This document shows positions 32,671 to 40,717 of a stretch of 64,000 nt of DNA, in pieces (the first letter of the stretch is position 1; every line of letters starts with the position of its first letter). Origin of the DNA: Dyella_A sp035685805 (GTDB lineage Bacteria; Pseudomonadota; Gammaproteobacteria; Xanthomonadales; Rhodanobacteraceae). The notes beneath the pieces were generated by a model that saw only the letters and a program-made list of their open reading frames with translations, was not told where the DNA came from and did no database searches. Made by a program: the position numbers and the translations under genes. The stretch covers positions 1 through 64,000 of the forward strand of contig NZ_DASSAB010000035.1 of assembly GCF_035685805.1 (NCBI RefSeq), written 5' to 3'.

Positions 32671-33816
32671 ATGCAGATCACCAGCAAGCTCCCGAACGTC
32701 GGCACCACCATCTTCAGCGTGATGAGCCAGCTTGCCGTGGAGCACAAGGCGGTGAACCTGGGGCAGGGCTTTCCGGACTTCGAGCCGCCGCAGGCATTGC
32801 GCGATGCGGTGACGCGAGCGATGGCCGACGGCCGCAACCAGTACGCACCGGGAATCGGCCTGGCCAGCCTGCGCGAGGAAATCGCCCGCAAGACCCAGCG
32901 GCTGTATGGCCGCGTGGTCAATCCGGACAGCGAGGTCACGGTAACGTCGGGTGCCACCGAGGCGATCTTTGCTGCCATCGCCGCGCTGGTGCGCCAGGGC
33001 GAGGAGGTGATCGTGTTCGATCCCGCCTACGACTGCTATGAGCCGGCGATCGACCTGCAGGGCGCGCGTGCCGTGCATATTCCGCTGAGCCAGCCGGATT
33101 TCTCGATCGACTGGCAGCGCGTGCGCGACGCGATCACGCCGCGCACGCGGATGATCCTCATCAACAGCCCGCACAACCCGTCCGGCGCGGTGCTCTCCGC
33201 GGATGATCTGGATGCGCTGGCCGGGATCGTGCGCGATACCGACATCGTGGTGCTCTCCGACGAGGTGTACGAACACATCGTGTTCGACGGCGCCGCGCAC
33301 CAGAGCGTGCTGCGTCATGTGGAGCTCGCTGCGCGCAGCGTGGTGGTGTCGAGCTTCGGCAAAACCTACCACTGCACCGGCTGGAAGGTTGGCTACGCGG
33401 TGGCGCCGGCGGCGCTGAGCGCCGAGTTCCGCAAGGTGCACCAGTACCTCACTTTTTGCACCTTTCATCCGGCGCAGGTCGCATTCGCCGAGTTCATGGC
33501 GAGCACGCCGGAGCACTACCTGGAGCTGCCGGCGTTCTACCAGGCCAAGCGCGACCGCTTCCGCGCGCTGCTGGCGCCGTCGCGGTTCAAGCTGCTCGAC
33601 GTACCGGGCGGCTATTTCCAGCTGGTCGATTACTCGGCGATCCGCGACGAGGGCGACCTCGCATTCTGCGACTGGATGGTGCGCGAGGGTGGCGTGGCGG
33701 CGATCCCGCTGACCCCGTTCTGTGCCACGCCGCCGGGCACGCGCCTGGCGCGGCTGTGCTTCGCCAAGAGCGACGCCACGATGGAAGCGGCCGCCGAACG
33801 GTTGTGCCGGCTGTGA
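32671..33816 (+). CDS. Methionine/glutamine aminotransferase (YbdL-like)
   Basis: Class I PLP aminotransferase of 381 aa. PLP lysine in SSFGKTYHCTGWKVGYAV (about residue 230), NSPHNPSGAV and the N-terminal GQGFPDFEPP. Together with the nitrilase gene that overlaps its stop codon, it fits the glutamine transaminase K/omega-amidase pathway, which also regenerates methionine from 2-oxo-4-methylthiobutyrate. ATG 32671 is the start that preserves the conserved N-terminus. The TGA overlaps a GTG of the next gene. Confidence 0.88.
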   Translation: MQITSKLPNVGTTIFSVMSQLAVEHKAVNLGQGFPDFEPPQALRDAVTRAMADGRNQYAPGIGLASLREEIARKTQRLYGRVVNPDSEVTVTSGATEAIFAAIAALVRQGEEVIVFDPAYDCYEPAIDLQGARAVHIPLSQPDFSIDWQRVRDAITPRTRMILINSPHNPSGAVLSADDLDALAGIVRDTDIVVLSDEVYEHIVFDGAAHQSVLRHVELAARSVVVSSFGKTYHCTGWKVGYAVAPAALSAEFRKVHQYLTFCTFHPAQVAFAEFMASTPEHYLELPAFYQAKRDRFRALLAPSRFKLLDVPGGYFQLVDYSAIRDEGDLAFCDWMVREGGVAAIPLTPFCATPPGTRLARLCFAKSDATMEAAAERLCRL

Positions 33817-33821
33817 GCATC

Positions 33822-34622
33822 ATGCAGCCGCTGACCGTCACGCTCGTGCAGGGCGCCACCCGCTGGCACGATGCCGAGGCCAATCGCGACTACTACGGTG
33901 CGCTGGTGCGTGCGCACGCCGGTGCAACCGATCTGTTCGTGCTGCCGGAGACCTTCCTCTCCGGCTTCAGCAACGACACCCGGGCCAGTGCCGAGGCCAC
34001 CGACGGTGCCGGCGTCGCGTGGATGCGGAGCCTGGCTGCCGAGGTCGGCGCCGTGGTCACCGGCAGCCTCGCGCTGCGTGAGCACGACACGGTCTACAAC
34101 CGTCTGCTGTGGGCCACGCCCGACGGCGATCTCCGGCAATACGACAAGCGCCACCTGTTCCGCATGGCCGGCGAACACACCCGCTACGGTGGCGGCCGCG
34201 AGCGGCTGATCGTCGAGTTGAAGGGCTGGCGGATCCTGCCGCAGGTCTGCTACGACCTGCGCTTCCCGGTGTGGTTGCGCAACCGGCGCAACGAAGCCGC
34301 TCCCGCGGGCATGGACTACGACCTCGCCCTGTTTGTCGCCAACTGGCCGGCCCCGCGACGCCAGCCCTGGCGCACACTGCTACGCGCGCGGGCGATCGAG
34401 AATCTCAGCTACGTCATCGGTGTGAATCGCGTCGGCGTCGACGGCAATGACCTCGCCTACGCCGGCGATAGCGCGGTGATCGATCCGGTCGGTGAACCGC
34501 TGGTGGAGCTCGGCGCGCAGGAACAGGTAGTCACGATCCGCATCGATCCGGCACCGCTGCTCTCGCATCGCGAACGTTTCCCCGCCTGGATGGACGCTGA
34601 CGATTTCCAGCTGCTTCCGTAG
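33822..34622 (+). CDS. Omega-amidase (nitrilase superfamily, YafV-like)
   Basis: Carbon-nitrogen hydrolase of 266 aa. The catalytic triad is visible as E in LPETFLSGF, K in YDKRHLFRMAGE and C in LPQVCYDLRFPV. Members closest in pattern hydrolyse 2-oxoglutaramate/2-oxosuccinamate, the cyclising by-products of glutamine transamination. Start could be ATG 33822 or the coupled GTG 33813 that overlaps the aminotransferase stop; either keeps the domain intact. Confidence 0.87.
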   Translation: MQPLTVTLVQGATRWHDAEANRDYYGALVRAHAGATDLFVLPETFLSGFSNDTRASAEATDGAGVAWMRSLAAEVGAVVTGSLALREHDTVYNRLLWATPDGDLRQYDKRHLFRMAGEHTRYGGGRERLIVELKGWRILPQVCYDLRFPVWLRNRRNEAAPAGMDYDLALFVANWPAPRRQPWRTLLRARAIENLSYVIGVNRVGVDGNDLAYAGDSAVIDPVGEPLVELGAQEQVVTIRIDPAPLLSHRERFPAWMDADDFQLLP

Positions 34623-35108
34623 CGGATGACAGACGTGTAGGGCTTTTCTCGACGCGCTTGTCGGTTCAGCGCGCGATGATCGCGAAACGGCGAAAATCCC
34701 GGGATTTCCTCCGTTTCGCTGTTGATCTCGGTCGCCGCCTCCCCGTAGCCTCTCGGCCATCCGGCACCGCCGGGGCACCTGCCCCTGGTCCGGCTTTTGT
34801 CGCGTCTTCAGGGGAAGAAACCGATGTCACGCATGGATGCGGGAGCGCGCGCCGAAATGCACGCGCCGACGCCGGCAGCAATGGCCGGCAGGGAATCGAA
34901 ATCACCAACACCACTTCTCGGCCGCCCCTCGGCGGTGCGCCCCTAGCGCTCCACTCGCGGCGCCCCGCCTGAGCAGCGCACGCGGCACCTGACACCGGCG
35001 AACTTTTCTGCGGCTTTCCCACGGAAGGCACGGGACTGCCTTGTCCCGCTTCAACCCCGGCGGCCCTGGCCGCAACTGTTCCACTTGTGCAATCACCACG
35101 GAGTAACC
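34623..35108. other. Intergenic region upstream of the CsgG-like gene
   Basis: Nearly 490 bp with no credible gene. It contains a hairpin-forming repeat at 34682-34719 and further GGCC-rich short dyads (about 34750-34800). The last 100 bp are the leader of the CsgG-like lipoprotein gene, with GGAG before its ATG. Confidence 0.5.
34682..34719. repeat. Nested inverted repeat
   Basis: Outer arms GCGAAACGG (34682-34690) and CCGTTTCGC (34711-34719) enclose the palindrome AAATCCCGGGATTT (34694-34707). It can fold as one long hairpin. It lies about 60 bp after the omega-amidase stop; there is no T-tract. Confidence 0.6.
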
Positions 35109-36122
35109 ATGAGAATTGACTCTCTTAAGCACGGCCTGCTCGCAGCGGCCATCGCCGCCACCATGAGCCTGACCGGTTGTTCCACCATGCAGACCGGGGG
35201 CGGCAAGAATCCGGTAAGCGGCTCGGCCGGAGGGGCGAACGCCACCAACGCCAATCCGACTCTCGAGCACTGCGCCAAGCCGCTGGGTACGCTGGCGGTG
35301 GAGGAGGATGAAGGCGAGCCGTGGTACGCGGTGCTGACCCAGCAATACCACCTCCCAGCCACCACGCCGCTCATCCGCATGATGATCCAGCAGAGCAATT
35401 GCTTCGTGGTGGTCGACCGCGGCCGCGGCATGACGTCGATGATGCGCGAGCGCGACCTCGCGGCGTCAGGCGAGCTGCGTAGCAGCAGCAATCTGCGTCC
35501 GCACCAGATGGTGGCCGCCGATTACGTGGCGACGCCGAACATCCAGTTCTCCCAGAACACCGGCGGTGGCGCGGCCGGTCTGGCTGGCCTCTTGCCCTAC
35601 GGCGCGCTGATCGGCGCCGTGGCCGGTTCGATGAAGACCAGCGAGGCCTCTACCACCTTGATGCTCACCGACACCCGCTCGGGCGTACAGGTGGCGATCG
35701 CCCAGGGCAGTGCAAAGAACACGGACTTCGGCTTTGGCGGCATCTTTGGTGGTGGTGGTGCCGTGGGTGCGGCGGGTGCCTATGCAAAGACGCCTCAGGG
35801 AAAGGTCATCGCCTCGGCATTCCTCGATTCCTACAACCAGATGGTCAAGGCGGTACGCGAATATGCGCCGCAGCGGGTCGCCGGCGGGCTCGGCACCGGG
35901 GGCGGTCTGAAGGTGGATGGTGATGGCAGCGCACCCTCGGTCGAGGGCTACTCGTTGCGCGACGCGCAGCGCAAGCTGGCGTCGCTGGGACTTTACAGCA
36001 GCAAGGTAGATGGCTTGCCCGGCCCTGGCACATCGTCGGCGATCAGCAAGTTCCAGCGCATCCGTGGCCTGGGTGTTACCGGCCAGCTGGACTCGGCAAC
36101 CATGGAAGCCCTGCGGCAGTGA
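35109..36122 (+). CDS. CsgG/HfaB-like lipoprotein with C-terminal peptidoglycan-binding domain
   Basis: 337 aa. Lipobox MSLTGCSTMQ (Cys about 23). The central part (CAKPLGTLAVEEDEGEPWYA, SNCFVVVDRGRGMTSMMRER, VAADYVATPNIQF, ASTTLMLTDTRSGVQVAIAQ) follows the CsgG/HfaB pattern, a family of outer-membrane secretion or assembly lipoproteins. A glycine-rich linker leads to a PG_binding_1 domain at about 280-337 (YSLRDAQRKLASLGLYSSKV). The combination suggests an envelope protein tethered to peptidoglycan. No curli genes are nearby, so the exported partner is unknown. A bidirectional terminator follows. Confidence 0.75.
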   Translation: MRIDSLKHGLLAAAIAATMSLTGCSTMQTGGGKNPVSGSAGGANATNANPTLEHCAKPLGTLAVEEDEGEPWYAVLTQQYHLPATTPLIRMMIQQSNCFVVVDRGRGMTSMMRERDLAASGELRSSSNLRPHQMVAADYVATPNIQFSQNTGGGAAGLAGLLPYGALIGAVAGSMKTSEASTTLMLTDTRSGVQVAIAQGSAKNTDFGFGGIFGGGGAVGAAGAYAKTPQGKVIASAFLDSYNQMVKAVREYAPQRVAGGLGTGGGLKVDGDGSAPSVEGYSLRDAQRKLASLGLYSSKVDGLPGPGTSSAISKFQRIRGLGVTGQLDSATMEALRQ

Positions 36123-36157
36123 CGATGGCCGTGCGCTAGCGCGCTGCAAGCCTCGAA

Positions 36158-36208
36158 CAAAAAAGCCGGCGTCCTTCACCCATGGGTGGAGAGCGCCGGC
36201 TTTTTTTC
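36158..36208. terminator. Bidirectional terminator between the CsgG-like gene and rluB
   Basis: AAAAAAGCCGGCG and GCGCCGGCTTTTTTT: 8-bp stem with A and T tracts on both sides and a loop of about 20 nt. Serves two convergent genes. Confidence 0.85.
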
Positions 36209-36237
36209 GTCACCCCGGGTGACGGCGATGGCGTGGA

Positions 36238-37677
36238 TCAGCGATTGCCGCCCCGGTTGCCACCGCGCCCGCCGCCGGGCGGGCGACCGCCGCTGCCCGA
36301 GCCGGGCGAGCGGTTGCCACCGCGTCCGCCGGCCGGGCGGGCGCCCTGCGGCTTGCCGGCACGGTTGCCGCTGCGCGCGGCGCCGCCGCTGGCCGGAGCG
36401 CGTGCCTCACCGCCGCGACCGCCGGCGAAACCGCTGTAAGGACTGTTGCCGCCGGCGCGGGGAGCGCCAGGCTTGCCGCCACCGGGGCGGCGCTTGCCAG
36501 CGCCACCGGGTTTGCCGGGGTTGCTGCTCGGCCCGCCGCTGTAGCCATCGCGCGTCTCGCCGGCGAACCAGGTGCGCACGGAAGGCAGCTCCTGGCCCGG
36601 TGCGACGCGCTTCCCGCCGCGGCCCTTGCGCGGCGCAGCGTTGCCGCGCTCCGGCCTTGCGACATTGCCGTTGACCTCGCGGCCCGGCGCGCGCCGCGGC
36701 TTGCCGCGGGTCGGCTCGTCGCGGATGCGGTCGAACGCGCGCAGTTCGCGCGCCTCGTCAGCCGCGCCGCTGCTCCAGGCGGTGGCACTGCCACGCTCCG
36801 GGCGGTATTCGGTGACGTTGCGGTTGGCTCGACGCTGGTGCAGCACCGGGCTGAGCGTGAGTACGGGCTGGGGCGAGCCCAGGCCGGTCACCTTGCGCAG
36901 CTCCTTCACGGCCTCCTCGCCGAGCGCCTCGCAATCACCGCGGCGCAGCGCGCGCGGCAGCTGCACGGTGCCGTAACGGATGCGCTTGAGCCGGCTGACC
37001 AGAAAACCCTGCGAATCCCACAGGCGGCGCACCTCGCGATTGCGGCCTTCGCGGATGACCACGCGGAACCAGCTGTGGCTGCCGCCGCGGCTGATCACGG
37101 CGATCTCGTCGAAGCGCGCCGGACCGTCCTCCAGCTCCACGCCGGCCTTGAGCTTCTCGATCATCTCGTCGGGAACCTCGCCGTGCACGCGGCACAGGTA
37201 CTCGCGCTCCAGCGCGCTCTTGGGATGCATCAACGCGTTGGCCAGCTCGCCATCAGTGGTGAGCAGCAGCAGACCCGTGGTGTTGATGTCGAGCCGGCCT
37301 ACCGCCACCCAACGTGCGCCTTTCAGGCGCGGCAACTGCTCGAAAACGGTGGGCCGACCCTCGGGGTCGTCACGGGTGCTCATCACGCCTTCGGGCTTGT
37401 GATAGACGAGCACTTCGGTCTCGTCACGGTTGTCGGTGGCAACCACGAACTGTTTGCCGTCCAGCACCACGCGGTCGCCGGCGTGGACGCTGGCGCCGAT
37501 CGTGGCGGGCGCACCGTTGAGCTCGACTTCACCGGCCTGGATGCGCTGCTCCAGCATGCGGCGCGAACCGAGGCCGGCGTTCGCCAGCACCTTGTGCAGG
37601 CGCTCCTCGATCTGCGGTTCGTTCTCGGCGCGTGCCGAGCGTTTGAGGGTAAGTACGGATTTTTGCGGCGCAGTCAT
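36238..37677 (-). CDS. rluB: 23S rRNA pseudouridine synthase B with long RG-rich tail
   Basis: Modifies U2605 of 23S rRNA (E. coli numbering). S4 domain at about 25-70 (RLHKVLANAGLGSRRMLEQR), catalytic motif GRLDINTTGLLLLTTDG with the Asp, and KRIRYGTVQLPRALRRG near 230. Homology ends near residue 280; family proteins are usually about 290 aa. Here 200 more residues follow, low-complexity and rich in Gly, Arg, Pro and Ser (GGRGGNRSPGSG, GGGRGGNRGGNR at the end). Such an extension is probably disordered and RNA-binding (inference). Last gene of scpA-scpB-rluB, starting 13 bp after scpB. Confidence 0.92.
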   Translation of the reverse strand: MTAPQKSVLTLKRSARAENEPQIEERLHKVLANAGLGSRRMLEQRIQAGEVELNGAPATIGASVHAGDRVVLDGKQFVVATDNRDETEVLVYHKPEGVMSTRDDPEGRPTVFEQLPRLKGARWVAVGRLDINTTGLLLLTTDGELANALMHPKSALEREYLCRVHGEVPDEMIEKLKAGVELEDGPARFDEIAVISRGGSHSWFRVVIREGRNREVRRLWDSQGFLVSRLKRIRYGTVQLPRALRRGDCEALGEEAVKELRKVTGLGSPQPVLTLSPVLHQRRANRNVTEYRPERGSATAWSSGAADEARELRAFDRIRDEPTRGKPRRAPGREVNGNVARPERGNAAPRKGRGGKRVAPGQELPSVRTWFAGETRDGYSGGPSSNPGKPGGAGKRRPGGGKPGAPRAGGNSPYSGFAGGRGGEARAPASGGAARSGNRAGKPQGARPAGGRGGNRSPGSGSGGRPPGGGRGGNRGGNR

Positions 37678-37689
37678 GCGCGTGACTCC

Positions 37690-38622
37690 TTAGGAATGCT
37701 TCTCGTCGGCGCCGTCGTCGGCGGCCGCGGGGTTCGCTGCCTCATCGGCAGTATGGATGCCGGCTTCCGGCGCCATGGGCGCTGCGGGTCCGGATGAAGT
37801 TGTTTCGGCGTCGCCAGCCGGGATGGCTTCGCTGTCGTCGCTCGACTGACCGGAGGCCGTGTCGCTGGCCTCTGCTGCGTGTTCGGTACTGCCGGTGGTG
37901 GCGCTGCCCATTGTCTCGTGCGCGTCGGTGGCCGCGGCTTCGGAGGGCTCGCCCGCTTCCGCCTCCGGGTCGATCGGCAGATCCCGCACGATCCGAGCCG
38001 GTAGCGGATCGGCTTCGAAGCGCAATTGCGGGTCTTCCATGTCGCGGATCTCCGACAGCGGCGGCAGCTCGTCCAGCGACTTCAGGTTGAAATAGTCCAG
38101 AAACGCCCGGGTGGTGCCGAACAGGGCCGGCCGTCCCGGCACGTCGCGATGGCCGACGACGCGGATCCAGTCGCGCTCCTCCATCGTCTTGATGATGTTG
38201 GAAGACACCACCACGCCACGGATCTGCTCGATCTCCGGCCGGGTAATCGGCTGGCGGTAGGCAATCAGCGCCAACGTTTCCAGCAGCGCACGCGAGTAGC
38301 GGCTGGGCCGCTCGGTCCACAGCCGCGACAGCCATGGATGGACGTCCTGCCGCACCTGATAGCGGAAACCGGACGCGACTTCCTTCAATTCCACGCCGCG
38401 CCCGGCGCAGTCCTCCGCCAGCGATTCCAGCGCACGCGCAATCTGCTCGCGCGCCACTTCGTCCTCTTCGCCGAACAACTCGGCCAGTTGCTGCACCGTC
38501 ATGGGATGACTCGATGCGAGCAGGGCAGCCTCGATGATGGGTTTGAGCTGCGCCGGTTGAAGCGGCGCGCGGGCCGGAGCGGCGGTTTCCAGGGCGGCGT
38601 CGTTCTGTTCCACGTCACTCAT
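37690..38622 (-). CDS. scpB: Segregation and condensation protein B
   Basis: Kleisin-associated subunit of the SMC-ScpAB condensin. Winged-helix pairs at about 25-195: LKPIIEAALLASSHPMTVQQ, LALIAYRQPITRPEIEQIRG, VVGHRDVPGRPALFGTTRAF. From about residue 215 to the end (310 aa total) is an acidic, Ala/Glu/Asp/Ser/Thr-rich tail absent from shorter ScpB proteins. ATG 38622 overlaps the end of scpA by 8 nt, indicating translational coupling. Confidence 0.93.
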   Translation of the reverse strand: MSDVEQNDAALETAAPARAPLQPAQLKPIIEAALLASSHPMTVQQLAELFGEEDEVAREQIARALESLAEDCAGRGVELKEVASGFRYQVRQDVHPWLSRLWTERPSRYSRALLETLALIAYRQPITRPEIEQIRGVVVSSNIIKTMEERDWIRVVGHRDVPGRPALFGTTRAFLDYFNLKSLDELPPLSEIRDMEDPQLRFEADPLPARIVRDLPIDPEAEAGEPSEAAATDAHETMGSATTGSTEHAAEASDTASGQSSDDSEAIPAGDAETTSSGPAAPMAPEAGIHTADEAANPAAADDGADEKHS

Positions 38623-39541
38623 AAGCCGAAGTTTCTCCAGCGGTTTCGTCACCAGCTTGGTCGTCTTCCCGTGAGGCCTGTTCGCCGGCGAGCGTCGCCC
38701 TGGCCTTCACATAAATCGGCGCCAGCGGCGCTTCCTGCACGATCTCCACCAGCATTTCCTTGGCCAGTTCCAGCATCGCAAGGAACGTGACCACCACACC
38801 CAGACGCCCCTCCGCGGGGTCGAACAGCGACTCGAAGCGCTGGAAGTTCGGCCCTTCGAGCCGGCCCAGCAGCTCGCCCATGCGCTGGCGCACGCTCAGG
38901 GCTTCGCGTTTGATTGCGTGGTGCCCGAACAGCTCGGCACGATGCATCACGTCCTTGAGCGCCAGCAGCATTTCCTTCAGATCCAGCGGCGGCGGCAACC
39001 GGATCACGTTGCGCTCGCCGGTATCGACCTGCACCGGCACCGTGTCTCGCTCGACGCGGGGCAGGGCCTCGATGTCCTCGGCGGCCTTCTTGAACCGCTC
39101 GTACTCCTGCAGCCGACGGACCAGTTCGGCGCGCGGGTCTTCCTCCAAGCCGTCCTCGCTTGGTGGCCGCGGCAGCAACAGCCGCGATTTGATCTCGGCC
39201 AGGATGGCCGCCATCAGCAGGTATTCCGCCGCCAGCTCCAGCCGCATCACGTCGCGCATCAGCTCGATGTACGTCATGTACTGGCGGGTTATCTCGGCCA
39301 CCGGGATATCGAGGATGTCCAGGTTCTGCCGGCGAATCAGGTACAGCAGAAGATCCAGCGGCCCCTCGAAGGCCTCGAGGATCACCTCCAGCGCGTCCGG
39401 CGGGATGTACAGATCCTGTGGCATCTGCAGCATCGGCTCGCCCCGCACGATGGCCAGCGGCATTTCCTGCTGCTGCGGCATCGACGCGAAGATGTCCGGC
39501 GCGGTGGATTGGGTCTGAGGCTCGGTTGGCTCAGTGCTCAT
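38615..39541 (-). CDS. scpA: Segregation and condensation protein A
   Basis: Kleisin subunit bridging SMC heads. Conserved blocks: FEGPLDLLLYLIRRQNLDIL (about 57-76), EYLLMAAILAEIKSRLLLP (about 105-124) and the C-terminal winged helix VVVTFLAMLELAKEMLVEIV. 308 aa. ATG 39541 (MSTEPTEPQ) is chosen; the upstream in-frame extension is not protein-like. First gene of the scpA-scpB-rluB unit; its partner smc is not in the window. Confidence 0.92.
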   Translation of the reverse strand: MSTEPTEPQTQSTAPDIFASMPQQQEMPLAIVRGEPMLQMPQDLYIPPDALEVILEAFEGPLDLLLYLIRRQNLDILDIPVAEITRQYMTYIELMRDVMRLELAAEYLLMAAILAEIKSRLLLPRPPSEDGLEEDPRAELVRRLQEYERFKKAAEDIEALPRVERDTVPVQVDTGERNVIRLPPPLDLKEMLLALKDVMHRAELFGHHAIKREALSVRQRMGELLGRLEGPNFQRFESLFDPAEGRLGVVVTFLAMLELAKEMLVEIVQEAPLAPIYVKARATLAGEQASREDDQAGDETAGETSAYE

Positions 39542-40273
39542 CAAGGCAAGTCGTTGGGCCACTGCCTGTATCCGGCAGGGTTGCACACGATCGAAATCGG
39601 GCCCGTCCGTCCGGCTTGCGCCGAAGGATGCGGGGCTTGTGTACGCGCCGGGCGGGCCGCGCCACCAAGAAAACACCTGTTGCTGATGCTCGGCCGCGGC
39701 GTGTCGTGCGCCTTGTTTGCGAGAGCGTCGGATCGGCCGTTGCCTGGCCTGCATCCATCCGGTCGTTGGCAACCGCTGGGCGTCCGGTCCGGGAGATGAG
39801 CCACGGTCGAGGCGCGCTTGCCGCCAGGCGTTCGGGACGCTAGGGGCGTTTCAGTCGGTCGGCTGAGAGCATCGGATGTGGTCGTCGGGACGCTCTCCAC
39901 TGCCTCGCCGGCAGGATGGCGCCACGTCTTAACCCCATGAATGGCCCACAGCGTAGCCGCTGGCGCGGGGCAAGTCCAGCCACCAAGCACGACGAGGATG
40001 TGACGATAACTGCCGCAGAGGGTCCATCGCAGGCGTGATGGGGCAGGCTGACGAGAGCGCTACGAAGATGCGGCGCGCCTGGCTGTAGCCGATGCGGTAA
40101 TCGCGCACTGGCACAGCGCTTGCTTCGCTTACGTTGTGGACGAGTCTGTCTGCCGATGCGATGGCCAATCGTGCTGCGATGTCGAGGCAGGGGATGAGAT
40201 ACTCGACGGCACGTTCCAGCAGGGATTGGCCGGCGCCGATGGGCACTCCCGGGAACCCGGCAAGCGAGGGAAC
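39542..40273. other. Long region without an assignable gene
   Basis: About 730 bp between divergent scpA and the PilZ gene. Open frames on both strands lack RBS and recognisable motifs. A minus-strand frame at roughly 39930-40245 reads somewhat like protein (for example LLERAVEYLIPCLDIAARLA) but has no homology I can name. I see no tRNA or repeat. Promoters for scpA and the PilZ gene must lie here. Confidence 0.5.
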
Positions 40274-40639
40274 ATGATGGCGATAGAGAAAAATGCGACG
40301 CGAGTGGAGCACGAGCATCTGCGCCCGGCCCGCATGCGCATCGAGACCACGGTACTGATGAGTCGCGTGGACCAGTCCCACCCGACCGAACTGGTCGACA
40401 TCTCCGCGACCGGGCTGCTCGTGCGCCGTCCGCTCGGCTGGAAGGGCGAGCTGGGGGAACCGTGGGTGCTGGACATGATTTTCGGCAACGATCTGCACAT
40501 CCACCTCGAGGCGACGGTGGCCCGGATTTCCGATCACCACCTGGGTTACGCCTATTCGCGTATCCCGGAAGACAAGCAGGTGCCGCTGTGGAACCTGCTC
40601 GGTGGCTACGCCGACATTCTCGAGCACTGGCGCAACTGA
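40274..40639 (+). CDS. PilZ domain protein
   Basis: 121 aa single-domain PilZ protein, likely a cyclic-di-GMP receptor. The binding signature is visible: arginines in LRPARMRIETTV followed by VDISATGLLVRRP (D-x-S-x-x-G). The C-terminal half closes the six-stranded barrel. Start ATG 40274 after GCGAGGGAAC; ATG 40277 is an alternative. No partner gene identifies the controlled process; a GGDEF cyclase is encoded at 62019-63128. Confidence 0.82.
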   Translation: MMAIEKNATRVEHEHLRPARMRIETTVLMSRVDQSHPTELVDISATGLLVRRPLGWKGELGEPWVLDMIFGNDLHIHLEATVARISDHHLGYAYSRIPEDKQVPLWNLLGGYADILEHWRN

Positions 40640-40668
40640 GCTTTCGATCCACGCCGCTGCTGAAAAGC

Positions 40669-40694
40669 CAAACGCCCGCTTTCGCGGGCGTTTG
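40669..40694. terminator. Bidirectional terminator between the PilZ gene and fadD
   Basis: CAAACGCCCGC and GCGGGCGTTTG form an 11-bp perfect stem with a 4-base loop. Two convergent genes share it. Confidence 0.85.
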
Positions 40695-40717
40695 CTTGTA
40701 CGGCCTTGCCGTTGCGG

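Noticed and set aside
39840..40652. Minus-strand frames of 270 and 232 codons overlapping the PilZ gene
   Set aside because: The PilZ protein on the opposite strand is clearly real over the overlap. The remaining part lacks recognisable motifs or an RBS; kept only as an open question in the gap 39542-40273.
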